A DNA stretch of 64,000 nucleotides from Solirubrobacter sp963798325. Lineage in GTDB: Bacteria; Actinomycetota; Thermoleophilia; Solirubrobacterales; Solirubrobacteraceae. Every line of letters begins with the position of its first letter. Position 1 is the stretch's first letter. Shown one piece after another: positions 15,962 through 25,142 of this stretch. Where the stretch lies: NCBI GenBank assembly GCA_963798325.1, contig CAWCSS010000007.1, positions 1 to 64,000 on the forward strand, in the 5' to 3' direction. A model generated the notes under the pieces. That model had not been told where the DNA came from. It ran no database searches and was given only the letters and a program-made list of their open reading frames with translations. The position numbers were made by a program, and so were the translations under genes.

Positions 15962-17224
15962 TCAGGCCCCCAACAGGCTCTGGCCGCAGACGCGGATGAC
16001 GTTGCGGTCGACGCCCGAGCCGGCCAGCCACGCGACCGTCTCGGCGACGTCGACCGGCAGCCCGCCCTGGCGCAGCGAGTTCATCCGCCGGCCCGCCTCG
16101 CGCACGCCGACCGGCATCGCCGCCGTCATCGCCGTCTCGATGAACCCCGGCGCGACGGCGTTGATCGTGATCCCGCGCGTGAGCTTCAACTCGCTCACGA
16201 GATCGAGCAACCCCGCCTTGGACGTCGCGTAGTTGGTCTGCCCCGCGTTGCCGGCGATCGCGCTCATCGAGGAGACGCAGACGATCCGCCCGTCCCTGGA
16301 GAGCTTCGGCAGCAGTGCGGCCGTGATCCGCTCGGGGGCGAGCAGGTTGACCTCCATCAGCGACTGCCAGCGGTCCTCGGGCATCTTCGCCAGCGTCCGG
16401 TCCTTGGTGACGCCGGCGTTGTGGACGAGGATGTCGAGCTGACCACCCAGATGGGAAGCGATCCGGTCCGGAGCGCCGGGATCGGTGATGTCGAGCTCGA
16501 GGTCGGCGTCCTTGAGGTCCAGCCGGACCACCGACGCGCCCTCGCGCTCCAGGACCTCGGCGATCGCCGCGCCGATCCCGCGCGAGGCGCCGGTGACGAG
16601 CGCGCGCCGTCCCGCGAGCGGCACCTCGTGTCCGCGGCCCACGTGCGCCACCTGCCCGCTCACGTACGCCGAGCGCGGCGTGAGGAAGAAACGCAGCGTC
16701 GGCCCGAGCTGGTCCTCGGCGCCCTCCTCGACTTCGATCAGGTTCACGGTCGCGCCGCGCGCCGGCCCGAGCTCCTTGCCCAGCGAGCGCGTGAAGCCCT
16801 CCAGCGCCCGCCGCCCGCCGCCGAGCACGATCACGCGCCCGGACGGCTGCACGCGCGAGACCGTCGGGTAGAAGAACCGCTGCAGCTCGACGAGCTCCTC
16901 CGAGGAGGCGATGCCGCTCGCGTCGAAGACGAGCGCCTTGAACTTCTGGTCCGCCGGCGCCTGCGGGTTGAACACCGCGGCGTCGAGCCCGGCCGCGGCG
17001 GCGTGCTCGCGCACCGGGTCATCGAGCGCCGTCGCCGCGTCCACGCCCAACGACGCGAGCGTCCGCGCGGCTGACGCGGCGAGGCGACCGGCCCCGCCGA
17101 GGAGCACGCGGCCGGTGACCGAGGACGAGTCGCGCTCGAGCTCGACCGGCTGCGGCAGGCCCACACGCTTCGCCAGCGAGCCGGCGACGGGCAACGACAC
17201 CAACTGCGAATACCGGTCAGTCAT
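15962..17224 (-). CDS. High-molecular-weight 3-oxoacyl-ACP reductase (FabG4-like)
   Basis: 420 residues, about 170 longer than ordinary FabG, as in mycobacterial FabG4. The N-terminal half is a degenerate Rossmann domain. The C-terminal half (from about residue 205) has the active SDR: TGASRGIGAA cofactor motif, NAGVTKD, catalytic Ser in VCVSSMSAIAG and YATSK (Tyr/Lys). It should reduce 3-oxoacyl-CoA/ACP with NAD(P)H. The same set of neighbours (MaoC/HtdX, FabG4, FadA2) is known in Mycobacterium tuberculosis Rv0241c-Rv0243, though there the thiolase gene is divergent. Confidence 0.88.
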   Translation of the reverse strand: MTDRYSQLVSLPVAGSLAKRVGLPQPVELERDSSSVTGRVLLGGAGRLAASAARTLASLGVDAATALDDPVREHAAAAGLDAAVFNPQAPADQKFKALVFDASGIASSEELVELQRFFYPTVSRVQPSGRVIVLGGGRRALEGFTRSLGKELGPARGATVNLIEVEEGAEDQLGPTLRFFLTPRSAYVSGQVAHVGRGHEVPLAGRRALVTGASRGIGAAIAEVLEREGASVVRLDLKDADLELDITDPGAPDRIASHLGGQLDILVHNAGVTKDRTLAKMPEDRWQSLMEVNLLAPERITAALLPKLSRDGRIVCVSSMSAIAGNAGQTNYATSKAGLLDLVSELKLTRGITINAVAPGFIETAMTAAMPVGVREAGRRMNSLRQGGLPVDVAETVAWLAGSGVDRNVIRVCGQSLLGA

Positions 17225-17225
17225 C

Positions 17226-18482
17226 TCAGCGCTCCAGGATCGCGACGACGCCCTGGCCGCCGGCGGCGCAGATCGAGATCACGCCACGGCCGGAGCCCCG
17301 CTCGTCGAGCGCCTTGGCCAGCGAGGCGACGATCCGCCCGCCGGTCGCGGCGAACGGGTGCCCGGCGGCCAGCGACCCGCCGTTGACGTTGAGCTTGTTC
17401 GAGGGGATCTCACCCAGCGGGGGAGCGAACACCGGGTCGCGCCAGGCCTTCAACGTGGCGACGACCTGCGCCGCGAACGCCTCGTGGATCTCGAACAGGT
17501 CGAAGTCCTCGAAGCCGAGCGAGTTGCGCGCGAGCATCCGCGGCATCGCGTAGGCCGGCGCCATCAGCAGGCCCTCGCCCTTGTGCACGTGGTCGACGGC
17601 CGCGGTCTGGGCGTCGACGAAGTACGCGAGGATCGGTAGCCCGCGCTCCTTCGCCCACTCCTCCGACGCCAGCAGAACGGCCGAGGCCCCGTCCGAGAGC
17701 GGCGTCGAGTTGCCCGCCGTCATCGTCCCGTGCTCACCGCCGAAGACCGGCTTGAGCTTCGCCAGCTTCTCCAGCGACGTGTCCGGGCGCAGGTTCTGAT
17801 CGCGCTCGAGGCCCAGGTACGGCTGCACCAGCCCGTCAAAGAATCCACGCTCATAGGCCGCGGCCATCCGCGTGTGCGAGGCGACGGTCAGCTCGTCCTG
17901 CTCCTCCCGCGTGACGCCCCAGTCCCGGGCCATCAACGCGGCGTGCTCGCCCATCGAGAGGCCGGTGCGCGGCTCGGCGTTGCGGGGCACCTCGGGCACG
18001 ACCTGCCCCGGCCGCAGGCGGGTGAGCGTGCGCGCCCGCGACGGCAGCGACTTCGCCCGGTTGAGGTCCAGCAGGATGTTGCGCAGATCCTCGTTGACCG
18101 CGATCGGCGCGTCCGACGCGGTGTCCACGCCGCCCGCGATGCCGACGTCGATCTGTCCCAGGGCGATCTTGTTGGCGACGGCGATCGTCGTCTCCAACCC
18201 GGTCCCGCACGCCTGCTGGAGGTCATACGCCGGCGTCTCGGGCGCCAGCCGCGAGCCGAGCACGCTCTCGCGCGTCAGGTCGCGGTCGCGCGCGTGCTTG
18301 AGCACGGCGCCGGCGACGACCTCGCCCAGCGTCTCGCCCTCGAGGCCGAACTTCTCCACGAGCCCGTCGAGCGTGACGGTGAGCATGTCCTGGTCGGACG
18401 CATGCGCGTAGGCCCCGTTCGAACGCGCGAACGGGATCCGGTTGCCGCCGACGATGGCGACCCGTCTCGTGTCAGATCTCAT
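17226..18482 (-). CDS. fadA: Acetyl-CoA acetyltransferase (thiolase, FadA2-like)
   Basis: 418-residue thiolase that joins or cleaves acyl-CoA units. The acylation Cys lies in LQQACGTGLE (about residue 93), HEAFAAQ carries the active-site His, and the C-terminal CAAGGQGVVA holds the second Cys. The ATG at 18482 overlaps the TetR stop (ATGA). An upstream in-frame extension to 18563 lies within the TetR gene and is not supported. One base separates it from the FabG4-like gene. Confidence 0.9.
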   Translation of the reverse strand: MRSDTRRVAIVGGNRIPFARSNGAYAHASDQDMLTVTLDGLVEKFGLEGETLGEVVAGAVLKHARDRDLTRESVLGSRLAPETPAYDLQQACGTGLETTIAVANKIALGQIDVGIAGGVDTASDAPIAVNEDLRNILLDLNRAKSLPSRARTLTRLRPGQVVPEVPRNAEPRTGLSMGEHAALMARDWGVTREEQDELTVASHTRMAAAYERGFFDGLVQPYLGLERDQNLRPDTSLEKLAKLKPVFGGEHGTMTAGNSTPLSDGASAVLLASEEWAKERGLPILAYFVDAQTAAVDHVHKGEGLLMAPAYAMPRMLARNSLGFEDFDLFEIHEAFAAQVVATLKAWRDPVFAPPLGEIPSNKLNVNGGSLAAGHPFAATGGRIVASLAKALDERGSGRGVISICAAGGQGVVAILER

Positions 18483-19051
18483 TTCGTCCTCAGTCCAGGT
18501 TCGATGGTGCGAATCAAGAGCTCGGCGGTGCGCTCCGCGGTGAGCTCGCCGGTCTTCAGCCACCAGCGGCCGAGCGCCTCGGCGGCGCCGAAGATGGCGA
18601 CCGACAGCGGCTCGACGGCGCGGCTCTCCGTGCGCTCCTGCAGCGCGGCCGTGACCAGCGCCTCCATGCGCGCGCGGTACTCACCCACCCGCGCGGCGAT
18701 CTCGCCCCCGCCGGGCAGCGTCTCGTCGTGCAGCACCCGCCACGCCTCGCCGTCGGAGTCCAGGAAGGCGAAGAACGCGTGGATGCCGTCACGCAGCGCG
18801 GTCGGCGCGTCCGGCGCGCCCTGCACGGCCGAGACCACGCTGTCGACCAACGCATCCGCGGCCGGCTTCAGGCAGGCCAGGAACAGCTGTTCCTTGTTGC
18901 CGTAGTAGTTGTAGAGCAGCGGTTTGGTGACACCGACGGCGGCCGCCACCTCGTCCATCGTCACGTCCGCGTAGCCGCGCGCGGCGAACAGCGCCCGCGC
19001 GGTGTCGAGCATCTGCCGCTCTCGCTCGGCGCGCGGCAGCCGGGTTCTCAT
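18479..19051 (-). CDS. TetR-family transcriptional regulator
   Basis: 190 residues. The N-terminal helix-turn-helix is ALFAARGYADVTMDEVAAAV through KPLLYNYYGNKEQLF (about residues 18-58). The C-terminal ligand-binding part is helical. It is encoded inside the fatty-acid operon, with ATGA overlaps to the genes on both sides, so it is probably autoregulated and probably senses an acyl-CoA. The palindrome at 20945-20978, upstream of the operon's first gene, is the natural candidate operator. Confidence 0.88.
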   Translation of the reverse strand: MRTRLPRAERERQMLDTARALFAARGYADVTMDEVAAAVGVTKPLLYNYYGNKEQLFLACLKPAADALVDSVVSAVQGAPDAPTALRDGIHAFFAFLDSDGEAWRVLHDETLPGGGEIAARVGEYRARMEALVTAALQERTESRAVEPLSVAIFGAAEALGRWWLKTGELTAERTAELLIRTIEPGLRTK

Positions 19052-20937
19052 GCCGGAACCTGTTCCTGCGCTTCGGCCACGACACGCGCGTCGCCGAGGC
19101 AGTTCTCCGGCACCGCGAACGCGTCGATCAACTCGCGGGCGTGCGGGCGAAGCTCGGCGCAGAGCGTGTTGACGGCCTTGATCACGGCCTTCGAGCGCGC
19201 CCCGGTCAGCCGGCCGTGCTCCTGGTAGTAGCCGCGCTCGGCCTCGATCGTGTGCAGCGCGTAGAGCGAGCACAGCCGGTCGAGGATCTCGTCGTCGCCG
19301 ACGGCCTCGGCGAAGGACTCGAGCACAACGAGGTCGACCCACGCGCGCGCGGCCTCGACAACGTGGTCCTGGGAGTCGACGAGCACCGAGAAGGGGTCGC
19401 GGCCGGCGTCGATCCCGCCCTTCAGCCGCCGCGCCGCGCCCGCGAGCAGGTGCTCGTAGCGCCAGCGGAACAGCGACAGCTGCGTCTTGCGGGCCAGCAG
19501 GTTGGCGTCATCGTCGCGGCCGGGGACCAGCGAGTCCGCGAGCTTGCGCAGCGCGGTGCGCTCGGTCAGCACGCCGAGCGCCTGCCCGGCGACGAACTGC
19601 GCCATCCCGAGCGGGTCGAGCTCGCCGAAGGCGTCCTTGTAGTCGGTCAGCAGGTTCTTCGCCGCCAGCTGCAGCAGGACCGTGTTGTCGCCCTCGAAGG
19701 TCGTGAACACGTCGGTGTCGGCCTTCAGCGAGGCGAAGCGACTCGAGCGCAGGTAGCCGGCGCCGCCGCACGCCTCGCGGCAGCTCTGGATCGTCTCGGT
19801 CGCGTGCCACGTGGAGATCGCCTTCACGCCCGCGGCCAGCGTCTCCAGCTCACGCCGCTCGCGCTCGTTCTCGTGCACGCTGGTGAACGCGGTGTGCAGG
19901 TCGTCGACCAGGCGCAGCTGCGCGAAGGACAGCGCGTAGGTCTTGGCCAGCGGCGGGAGCAGCCGCCGCTGATGCGTGCGGTAGTCCATCAGCAGTGCCT
20001 CCTGCTCGCCCGGGACGCCGAACTGACGCCGCTCCAGCGCGCGCCGGATGGCGATCGTCAGTGCGACCTTGGTGGCCGAGATCGACGCGCCCGAGACGCT
20101 GATGCGGCCCTGGATGAGCGTGCCGATCATGGTGAAGAACCGCTTGGTGGGGTTCTCGATCGAACTGAAGTAGGTGCCGTCCTCGTGGACCTGCGCGTAG
20201 CGGTCGAGCAGGTTCTCGCGCGGGACGCGCACGTGGTCGAACCACAGCCGGCCGTTGTCGACGCCGTTGAGGCCGAGCTTGGCGCCGCAGTCCTCGATCC
20301 GCACGCCGTCACACGGCTCACCGTTCTCTTGGCGGATCGGGACGAGGATCGCGTGCACGCCGCGCTTCTCCCCGCCCACGATCAACTGCGCGAACACCAC
20401 CGCCATGCGCCCGTCGCGCGCGGCGTTGCCGATGTAGTCCTTGCGCGCGTCGTCGCTGGGCGTATGGATGACGAACTCGCCGTCCTCGTAGGTCGCGGTC
20501 GTCTCCAGCGCCTGCACGTTGGAGCCGTGGCCGGTCTCGGTCATCGCGAAGCATCCGGGCAGTTCGAGCCGCGCGACGTCCCGCAGATACGCCTCGTGAT
20601 GACGCTCGGTGCCGAGGTGCAGGATCGCCCCGCCGAAGAGCCCGAACTGCACGCCGCACTTGACCAGCAGCGACAGGTCGCCCATCGCCAGCGTCTCGAA
20701 GGACGTGACGCTGCGGCCGGGCGAGCCCTTGCCGCCGTACTGCTTCGGATATCCCATGCCGGTGTCGCCCTCGGAGGCGAGCTCCCGCGCCCAGGCGAGC
20801 ACGCGCTCGCGGTGTTCCTCGGTGGAGAGCTCGTCCACGGGCTCGTTACCGGGCTGGGAGAGCCACCAGCGGACCCGCTCGCGCGTGTCTGGATAGGGCC
20901 CGTCGAGTCGTCTGCGCAGCGTGTCCGTCGTGCTCAT
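19048..20937 (-). CDS. Acyl-CoA dehydrogenase/oxidase
   Basis: 629-residue flavoprotein that oxidises acyl-CoA to enoyl-CoA. FAMTETGHGSN (about residues 131-141) is the flavin-site motif, and TDVFTTFEGDNTVLLQLAAK contains the catalytic Glu. WHATETIQSCREACGGAGYL and that second segment look more like acyl-CoA oxidases than short-chain dehydrogenases, so transfer of electrons to O2 is possible. It is the first gene of the operon. The C-terminal third is helical and unusually long. The start ATG at 20937 lies 8 nt from the operator palindrome. Confidence 0.85.
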   Translation of the reverse strand: MSTTDTLRRRLDGPYPDTRERVRWWLSQPGNEPVDELSTEEHRERVLAWARELASEGDTGMGYPKQYGGKGSPGRSVTSFETLAMGDLSLLVKCGVQFGLFGGAILHLGTERHHEAYLRDVARLELPGCFAMTETGHGSNVQALETTATYEDGEFVIHTPSDDARKDYIGNAARDGRMAVVFAQLIVGGEKRGVHAILVPIRQENGEPCDGVRIEDCGAKLGLNGVDNGRLWFDHVRVPRENLLDRYAQVHEDGTYFSSIENPTKRFFTMIGTLIQGRISVSGASISATKVALTIAIRRALERRQFGVPGEQEALLMDYRTHQRRLLPPLAKTYALSFAQLRLVDDLHTAFTSVHENERERRELETLAAGVKAISTWHATETIQSCREACGGAGYLRSSRFASLKADTDVFTTFEGDNTVLLQLAAKNLLTDYKDAFGELDPLGMAQFVAGQALGVLTERTALRKLADSLVPGRDDDANLLARKTQLSLFRWRYEHLLAGAARRLKGGIDAGRDPFSVLVDSQDHVVEAARAWVDLVVLESFAEAVGDDEILDRLCSLYALHTIEAERGYYQEHGRLTGARSKAVIKAVNTLCAELRPHARELIDAFAVPENCLGDARVVAEAQEQVPA

Positions 20938-20944
20938 GTGACGA

Positions 20945-20978
20945 AGTTACCCAGCTATAAATTTCTATAGCGGTAACT
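20945..20978. promoter_or_regulatory. Palindromic operator between the fatty-acid operon and the subtilisin gene
   Basis: AGTTACC (20945-20951) pairs with GGTAACT (20972-20978) and GCTATA (20954-20959) with TATAGC (20966-20971). Two extra bases (CA) on the left are the only asymmetry. This AT-rich palindrome stands out in GC-rich DNA and lies just upstream of the operon that encodes its own TetR regulator. It could also carry the promoter for the divergent gene at 21019. Confidence 0.6.
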
Positions 20979-21018
20979 GTGAGGAAAAACACGCTCAAGT
21001 CGTGCGGCGTCCCTGCCG

Positions 21019-22738
21019 ATGCAACCTTCGATGCGTCTCGTCCTCGCTGTCACCGCTGCCGCGTTGCTCGCTGCGCCTGCCGTGGCCCGGGCCGCGGAGG
21101 GCGACATCATCGTGCAGCGCGAGCCGGGCGCGAGCGCGAAGGAGGTCCGCAAGGACGCCGACGTCAAGCTCGTCAGCACCCTCGGCATCGAGCGCACCGA
21201 GTTGGTCGAGCCCAAGGACGGCGACGTCGCCGCCGCGCTCGCCGACCTGCGCGACGACGACGATGTGGTCTCCGCCGACGTCGACCGCCGCGTGAGCGCC
21301 GCCACCGCGCCGAACGACTTCTACTGGTCCGCGCTCTGGGGCCTCAGCAACGTCGCCGACACCGACATCGACGCGCCCGAGGCGTGGCTGCGCAGCGTCG
21401 GCACGGACGTGACCGTGGCCGTCGTCGACACCGGCGTGAACTTCACCCACGAGGACCTGCAGGGCCAGTTCGCCGAGAACACCGGCGAGATCCCCGCCAA
21501 CGGGATCGACGACGACCACAACGGCTACGTCGACGACGCCCGGGGCTGGGACTTCGTCACCGAGGACAACGTTGCGCAGGACGGCAACGGCCACGGCACC
21601 CACGTCGCGGGCACGATCGCCGCCACCGGCAACAACGGCTCCGGGCTGATCGGCGTCGCCCCGTCCTCCAAAGTGCTCCCGCTGCGCGCGCTCGACAACA
21701 GCGGCAGCGGCTTCATGAGCGACATCGCCGCCGCGTTCGATTACGCCGGCAAGCTCGGCATCCGGATCGTCAACGCCTCGCTCGGCGGCGGCTACGCGAG
21801 CATCCTCGGCAGCGTCGTCGCGTCGCACCCGGACACGCTGTACGTGGTCGCCGCCGGCAACGACAACGCGGACAACGACAACGCCGCGACCGCCTCCTTC
21901 CCGTGCGCGCTGCCCGAGCCCAACGTGCTCTGCGTCGGCGCCACCGACATCACCGACGCTCGCGCCTCGTTCTCGAACTTCGGCCGCACGACCGTCGATC
22001 TCTCCGCTCCCGGCGTCGGCATCCTCTCCGCCTGGCATTCGTCGTCGAACGCCTACCGGCTGCTCAGCGGCACCTCGATGGCGACGCCGCACACCGCCGG
22101 CGCCGCCGCGCTCGCGCTCGCCGCCGCGCCGACCGCGACGACCTCGCAGCTCAAGTGGGCGCTGACCTCCTCGGTCGACGTCAAGAGTTCGCTGGCGACC
22201 GCATCCTCGAGCAAGGGCCGCCTGAACGCGGACGCCGCCGTCGCCGCGCTCTCCGGCCAGGGACCGCAGTCGGTTCCGACGCCTGAGCCGCAGGTCGCCA
22301 CCCCGGTTCCGACCGCGACCGCGACCCCCGACGGCCACGCCGGCCACCCCCGAGGTCATCGCGACCCCGACGCCGACCCCGCACGCCCCGCCGGTGATCG
22401 TGACGCCGCCGCCACCGGTCGCCACCCCGGTCGTGGTCACACCTGTCTTCGTGCCGGCGCCGTCGCTGTTCAACGTGAAGGTCGGCGGCTCGCTGGCCAA
22501 GCGCGCCGGCAAGCTGAAGGTCACCTACTCGCTCTCGGAGACGGCGAACGTGCGCTTCACGGTCACGGCCAAGCACAAGCGCATCACCGCCTGGACGCGC
22601 CGCAGCGCGAAGGGCGCCAACGCCGTCACCTTCACGCGCAGGCTGCCCAACGGCAAGCGGCTGAAGGCCGGCGCCTACACCCTCTCGGTCGGGATCAACG
22701 CGACCGCGAAGAGCTCGGCCGCGATCCGCGTCCGCTGA
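21019..22738 (+). CDS. Secreted subtilisin-like serine protease (S8), frameshifted
   Basis: About 573 residues after correction. A Sec signal peptide ends near APAVARAAE (about residue 26); an inhibitor-like prodomain follows. The peptidase S8 domain has catalytic Asp in VAVVDTGVNFTHEDLQG, His in NGHGTHVAGTI and Ser in LSGTSMATPHTAG. A Pro/Thr/Ala-rich linker leads to a C-terminal beta domain of about 80 residues (VGGSLAKRAGKLKVTYSLS onward), perhaps for cell-surface binding. The frame changes at the C run 22325-22329; removing one C restores the repeating TPTATP linker. The 3' end overlaps the convergent small gene by 44 bp. Confidence 0.88.
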
Positions 22739-22994
22739 GCATCTTCTTCGGCAGCGGGAACGGCGACACGTGGTCGGCCGCGGACACCGCGAACGCGCGT
22801 GGCTCGAGCTTGGACGCCAGATCGATGAACTCGTGACGCTCGGCGGGCGTGAGCTTGCGCCCGTGCCGAGCGAGCTCGGCCATCCGCCGCCGCTCGGCCG
22901 GCGAGAGGGCCGTCAGGTGCCGGCGCGCGAGCAGCGCCACCTGGACGATGGCGAGGAGCTTGAAGAACGGGAGGCGCCGGACGGTCTTGAACAT
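22695..22994 (-). CDS. Small conserved-looking hypothetical protein
   Basis: 99 residues. A hydrophobic N-terminal segment (FFKLLAIVQVALLA, about residues 10-23) is followed by two helical, charged stretches: ALSPAERRRMAELARHGRKL and LTPAERHEFIDLASKLEPRA. They look like two similar short repeats of the pattern L(S/T)PAERxxxxxLA. No known family recognised. The C-terminal 35 residues overlap the subtilisin gene antisense and are less convincing. Confidence 0.55.
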   Translation of the reverse strand: MFKTVRRLPFFKLLAIVQVALLARRHLTALSPAERRRMAELARHGRKLTPAERHEFIDLASKLEPRAFAVSAADHVSPFPLPKKMLSGRGSRPSSSRSR

Positions 22995-23051
22995 CGTGCT
23001 TTCGAGCTTACCCAGCTAAAGCTGATTGCTACTAAGGCCGATTCACAGGGG

Positions 23052-24191
23052 GTGTTCCCCTCCGTTGAGCTGTTGCCCGAAGCCGCGCTGGTGCTCGCCG
23101 GGCACGGCGTCGTGCTCGGCAGCTCGCCGCCCGCGACCTCGATGTTCAAGCGCGACGTGGTCGGCATTGACCTCGCGGAGCTGATCGCGTTCCCGGAGCG
23201 GCTGTGGGACGCCGTGAAGGGGCTGCGGGCCGGCGCCCACGTCCCGGTCGTCCCGCTGGAGGGCCGCCGCGCCGACGGCGTGCCGTTTGCGCTCGACGCC
23301 AGCGTGCGCGTGCTCGAGGACGGCGCCCTGCTGTGTGTCCTGCGCGAGCTCGACCGCCGCGCCACCTCATCGCTTGAGGCCGCCTTCGATCACGCGCCGA
23401 TCGGGATGGCGCTGTTCAACACCGACGGGGAGTACGTGCGTGTCAACGCCGCGCTGTGCGAGCTGTTGGCCCGCAACGAGGCCGAGCTGATCGGCCTGCG
23501 CGACCAGGAGCTCACGCACCCCGAGGACCGTTCGAGCGACCTCGACGCCGCCTGGCGCATCCTGCGCGGCGAGCTCTCCAGCTGGCAGTGCGAGAAGCGC
23601 TTCGTGCGCCCCGACGGCTCGGTCGTCTGGACCGCCGCCAACCTCACCTTCCTGCGCGACGAGTACGGGCGCCCACTGTGCTGGGTCGGTCAGTTCCAGG
23701 ACATCACCGAGCTGCGGCGAATGGCCTCGCGCGACCCGCTCACCGACGCGTTGAACCGCCGCGCGTTCGACGTCGAGCTCGAGCGCTGCCGTTCCGGCGC
23801 GCTGCTGGTGATGGACCTCGACGGCTTCAAGGACATCAACGACGCCCACGGCCATCACGCCGGCGACGAGCTCCTGCGCGTCGTCGCGGGCTCGATCTCG
23901 CGCCGCCTGCGCCGTGGCGACGTGCTGGGCCGGTTGGGCGGCGACGAGTTCGCCATGCTGCTGCCGCGTTGCGAGATGGATGAGGCGGCGCGGGTCGCGC
24001 AGGAATTGACGGCGCTGGTCGCCGGTCAGCGCTTCCTCTTCGACGGCGTCGAGCGCTCGGTGACGGCCTCGATCGGCGTGGCGGTCGTCAACGGTGATTC
24101 GCCCGCGGCGCTGCTCTCGACCGCCGACCGCGCGATGTACTCGGCCAAGGCCGTCGGCGGCGGGCGCGTCCGCGGCTACACCGCGTTGTAG
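23052..24191 (+). CDS. PAS-GGDEF diguanylate cyclase
   Basis: 379 residues. Two sensor segments come first: a short PAS-like region (about 1-110), then a clear PAS/PAC domain (about 115-230) with AFDHAPIGMALFNTDGEYVR and WVGQFQDITELR. The GGDEF domain follows (about 235-379): DPLTDALNRRAF, LLVMDLDGFKDIND and RLGGDEFAM with an intact active site, so c-di-GMP should be made. An RRGD I-site sits five residues before GGDEF, implying product inhibition. There is no EAL domain and no membrane helix. The GTG at 23052 is chosen because it starts the conserved part. Confidence 0.88.
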   Translation: MFPSVELLPEAALVLAGHGVVLGSSPPATSMFKRDVVGIDLAELIAFPERLWDAVKGLRAGAHVPVVPLEGRRADGVPFALDASVRVLEDGALLCVLRELDRRATSSLEAAFDHAPIGMALFNTDGEYVRVNAALCELLARNEAELIGLRDQELTHPEDRSSDLDAAWRILRGELSSWQCEKRFVRPDGSVVWTAANLTFLRDEYGRPLCWVGQFQDITELRRMASRDPLTDALNRRAFDVELERCRSGALLVMDLDGFKDINDAHGHHAGDELLRVVAGSISRRLRRGDVLGRLGGDEFAMLLPRCEMDEAARVAQELTALVAGQRFLFDGVERSVTASIGVAVVNGDSPAALLSTADRAMYSAKAVGGGRVRGYTAL

Positions 24192-25087
24192 GACTCCTTC
24201 TCCGCCCAGCCGCCGGGCGTGCGCGCGGTGACGCTGCACGCCCTGCGGCCGCCGCGCTTGAAGTAGTGGAGCTTGAACGTCGCGCCGCGCGGGAGCCAGG
24301 ACCCGCGGTGGCACTTGCCCTGCCTGTCGATCCGCACCGCGCCGGTGCTGTAGGGCGCTGACGCCTTCGGGACCGGGCCGGTGACCAGCGCGGCGTGTGG
24401 GAGCACGCGCTCGGAGACGTCCGCCGGGCCTTCCCCGCACTCGCGCCCGAGCGTCTCGCCGCCCCACGTGACCACGGCCGCGACCTGCGGCACGCCGTCG
24501 CGGGCGACCATCACCGCGCCGCCGCTGTCGCCCGCGCAGGCCTGCGCCTTGGCCGGCGTCGGGTCCTGCGTGCAGAGGTGCAGCTTCGTATGCAGCAGCG
24601 ACGGTGGGTAGAGGCCGCGGCAGTCGATCGAGCGCTGGATGGCCTGCAGCGGCTGCGCGGGGACCTCGCCGTCGGCGTTGATCGTGCCGCGCCCGACGGT
24701 CATCGTCGGCTCGCCGTCGGCGGCGGGTGTCGTCGCCACCGGCAGCGGCGCAACGCCGGTCACCGGCTGCTTGAGGATCACGATGGCGACGTCGTTGACC
24801 GAGCCTGACGCGCTGTAGACGTCCGGCTCCACCGGTGACGGGATGATCCGGTAGTTGGCCGGGAAGTAGATCGCCTTGACCGCGCGGGCGCGGCCGCCGA
24901 CGTGCGCGTCGAAGCTGCGCGGGCCGGCGCCCTGGACGCAGTGCGCGGCGGTGAGGACGCGGTCGGGCGCGATCAGCGAGCCGCTGCAGAACGCTCCACC
25001 CTGCTCGAGCGAGGCGAACCAGGGCGCGTTGGTGGCGGGGGCGCCGTGGAAGATCGCGGCGGAGGCGAGGACGGCGGCGGCGAGCAT
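24176..25087 (-). CDS. Secreted trypsin-like serine protease (S1)
   Basis: 303 residues. The ATG at 25087 gives a short signal peptide (LAAAVLASAAIFHGAPA). The chymotrypsin-fold triad is visible: His in VLTAAHCV, Asp in NDVAIVIL, and Ser in CAGDSGGAVMV. Cysteines pair as in the family. A C-terminal region of about 60 residues, DRQGKCHRGSWLPRGATFKL onward, resembles a small substrate or wall-binding add-on. Longer in-frame starts would run into the operator and start of the divergent multicopper oxidase gene and are rejected. The 3' end overlaps the GGDEF gene by 16 bp. Confidence 0.85.
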   Translation of the reverse strand: MLAAAVLASAAIFHGAPATNAPWFASLEQGGAFCSGSLIAPDRVLTAAHCVQGAGPRSFDAHVGGRARAVKAIYFPANYRIIPSPVEPDVYSASGSVNDVAIVILKQPVTGVAPLPVATTPAADGEPTMTVGRGTINADGEVPAQPLQAIQRSIDCRGLYPPSLLHTKLHLCTQDPTPAKAQACAGDSGGAVMVARDGVPQVAAVVTWGGETLGRECGEGPADVSERVLPHAALVTGPVPKASAPYSTGAVRIDRQGKCHRGSWLPRGATFKLHYFKRGGRRACSVTARTPGGWAEKESYNAV

Positions 25088-25102
25088 CGCGTGACGATAC
25101 GA

Positions 25103-25142
25103 AGTTAGATATGCCACAATTGTTGCCGTGGCATCACTAACT
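25103..25142. promoter_or_regulatory. 40-bp palindromic operator spanning a start codon
   Basis: AGTTAG (25103-25108) and ATGCCAC (25111-25117) are mirrored by GTGGCAT (25128-25134) and CTAACT (25137-25142), with matched 2-nt gaps and a 10-nt centre. All 13 arm positions pair. The GTG start of the multicopper oxidase is inside the right arm, so a bound protein would block initiation. The DtxR-type regulator at the end of the same operon is the likely ligand. Confidence 0.65.
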
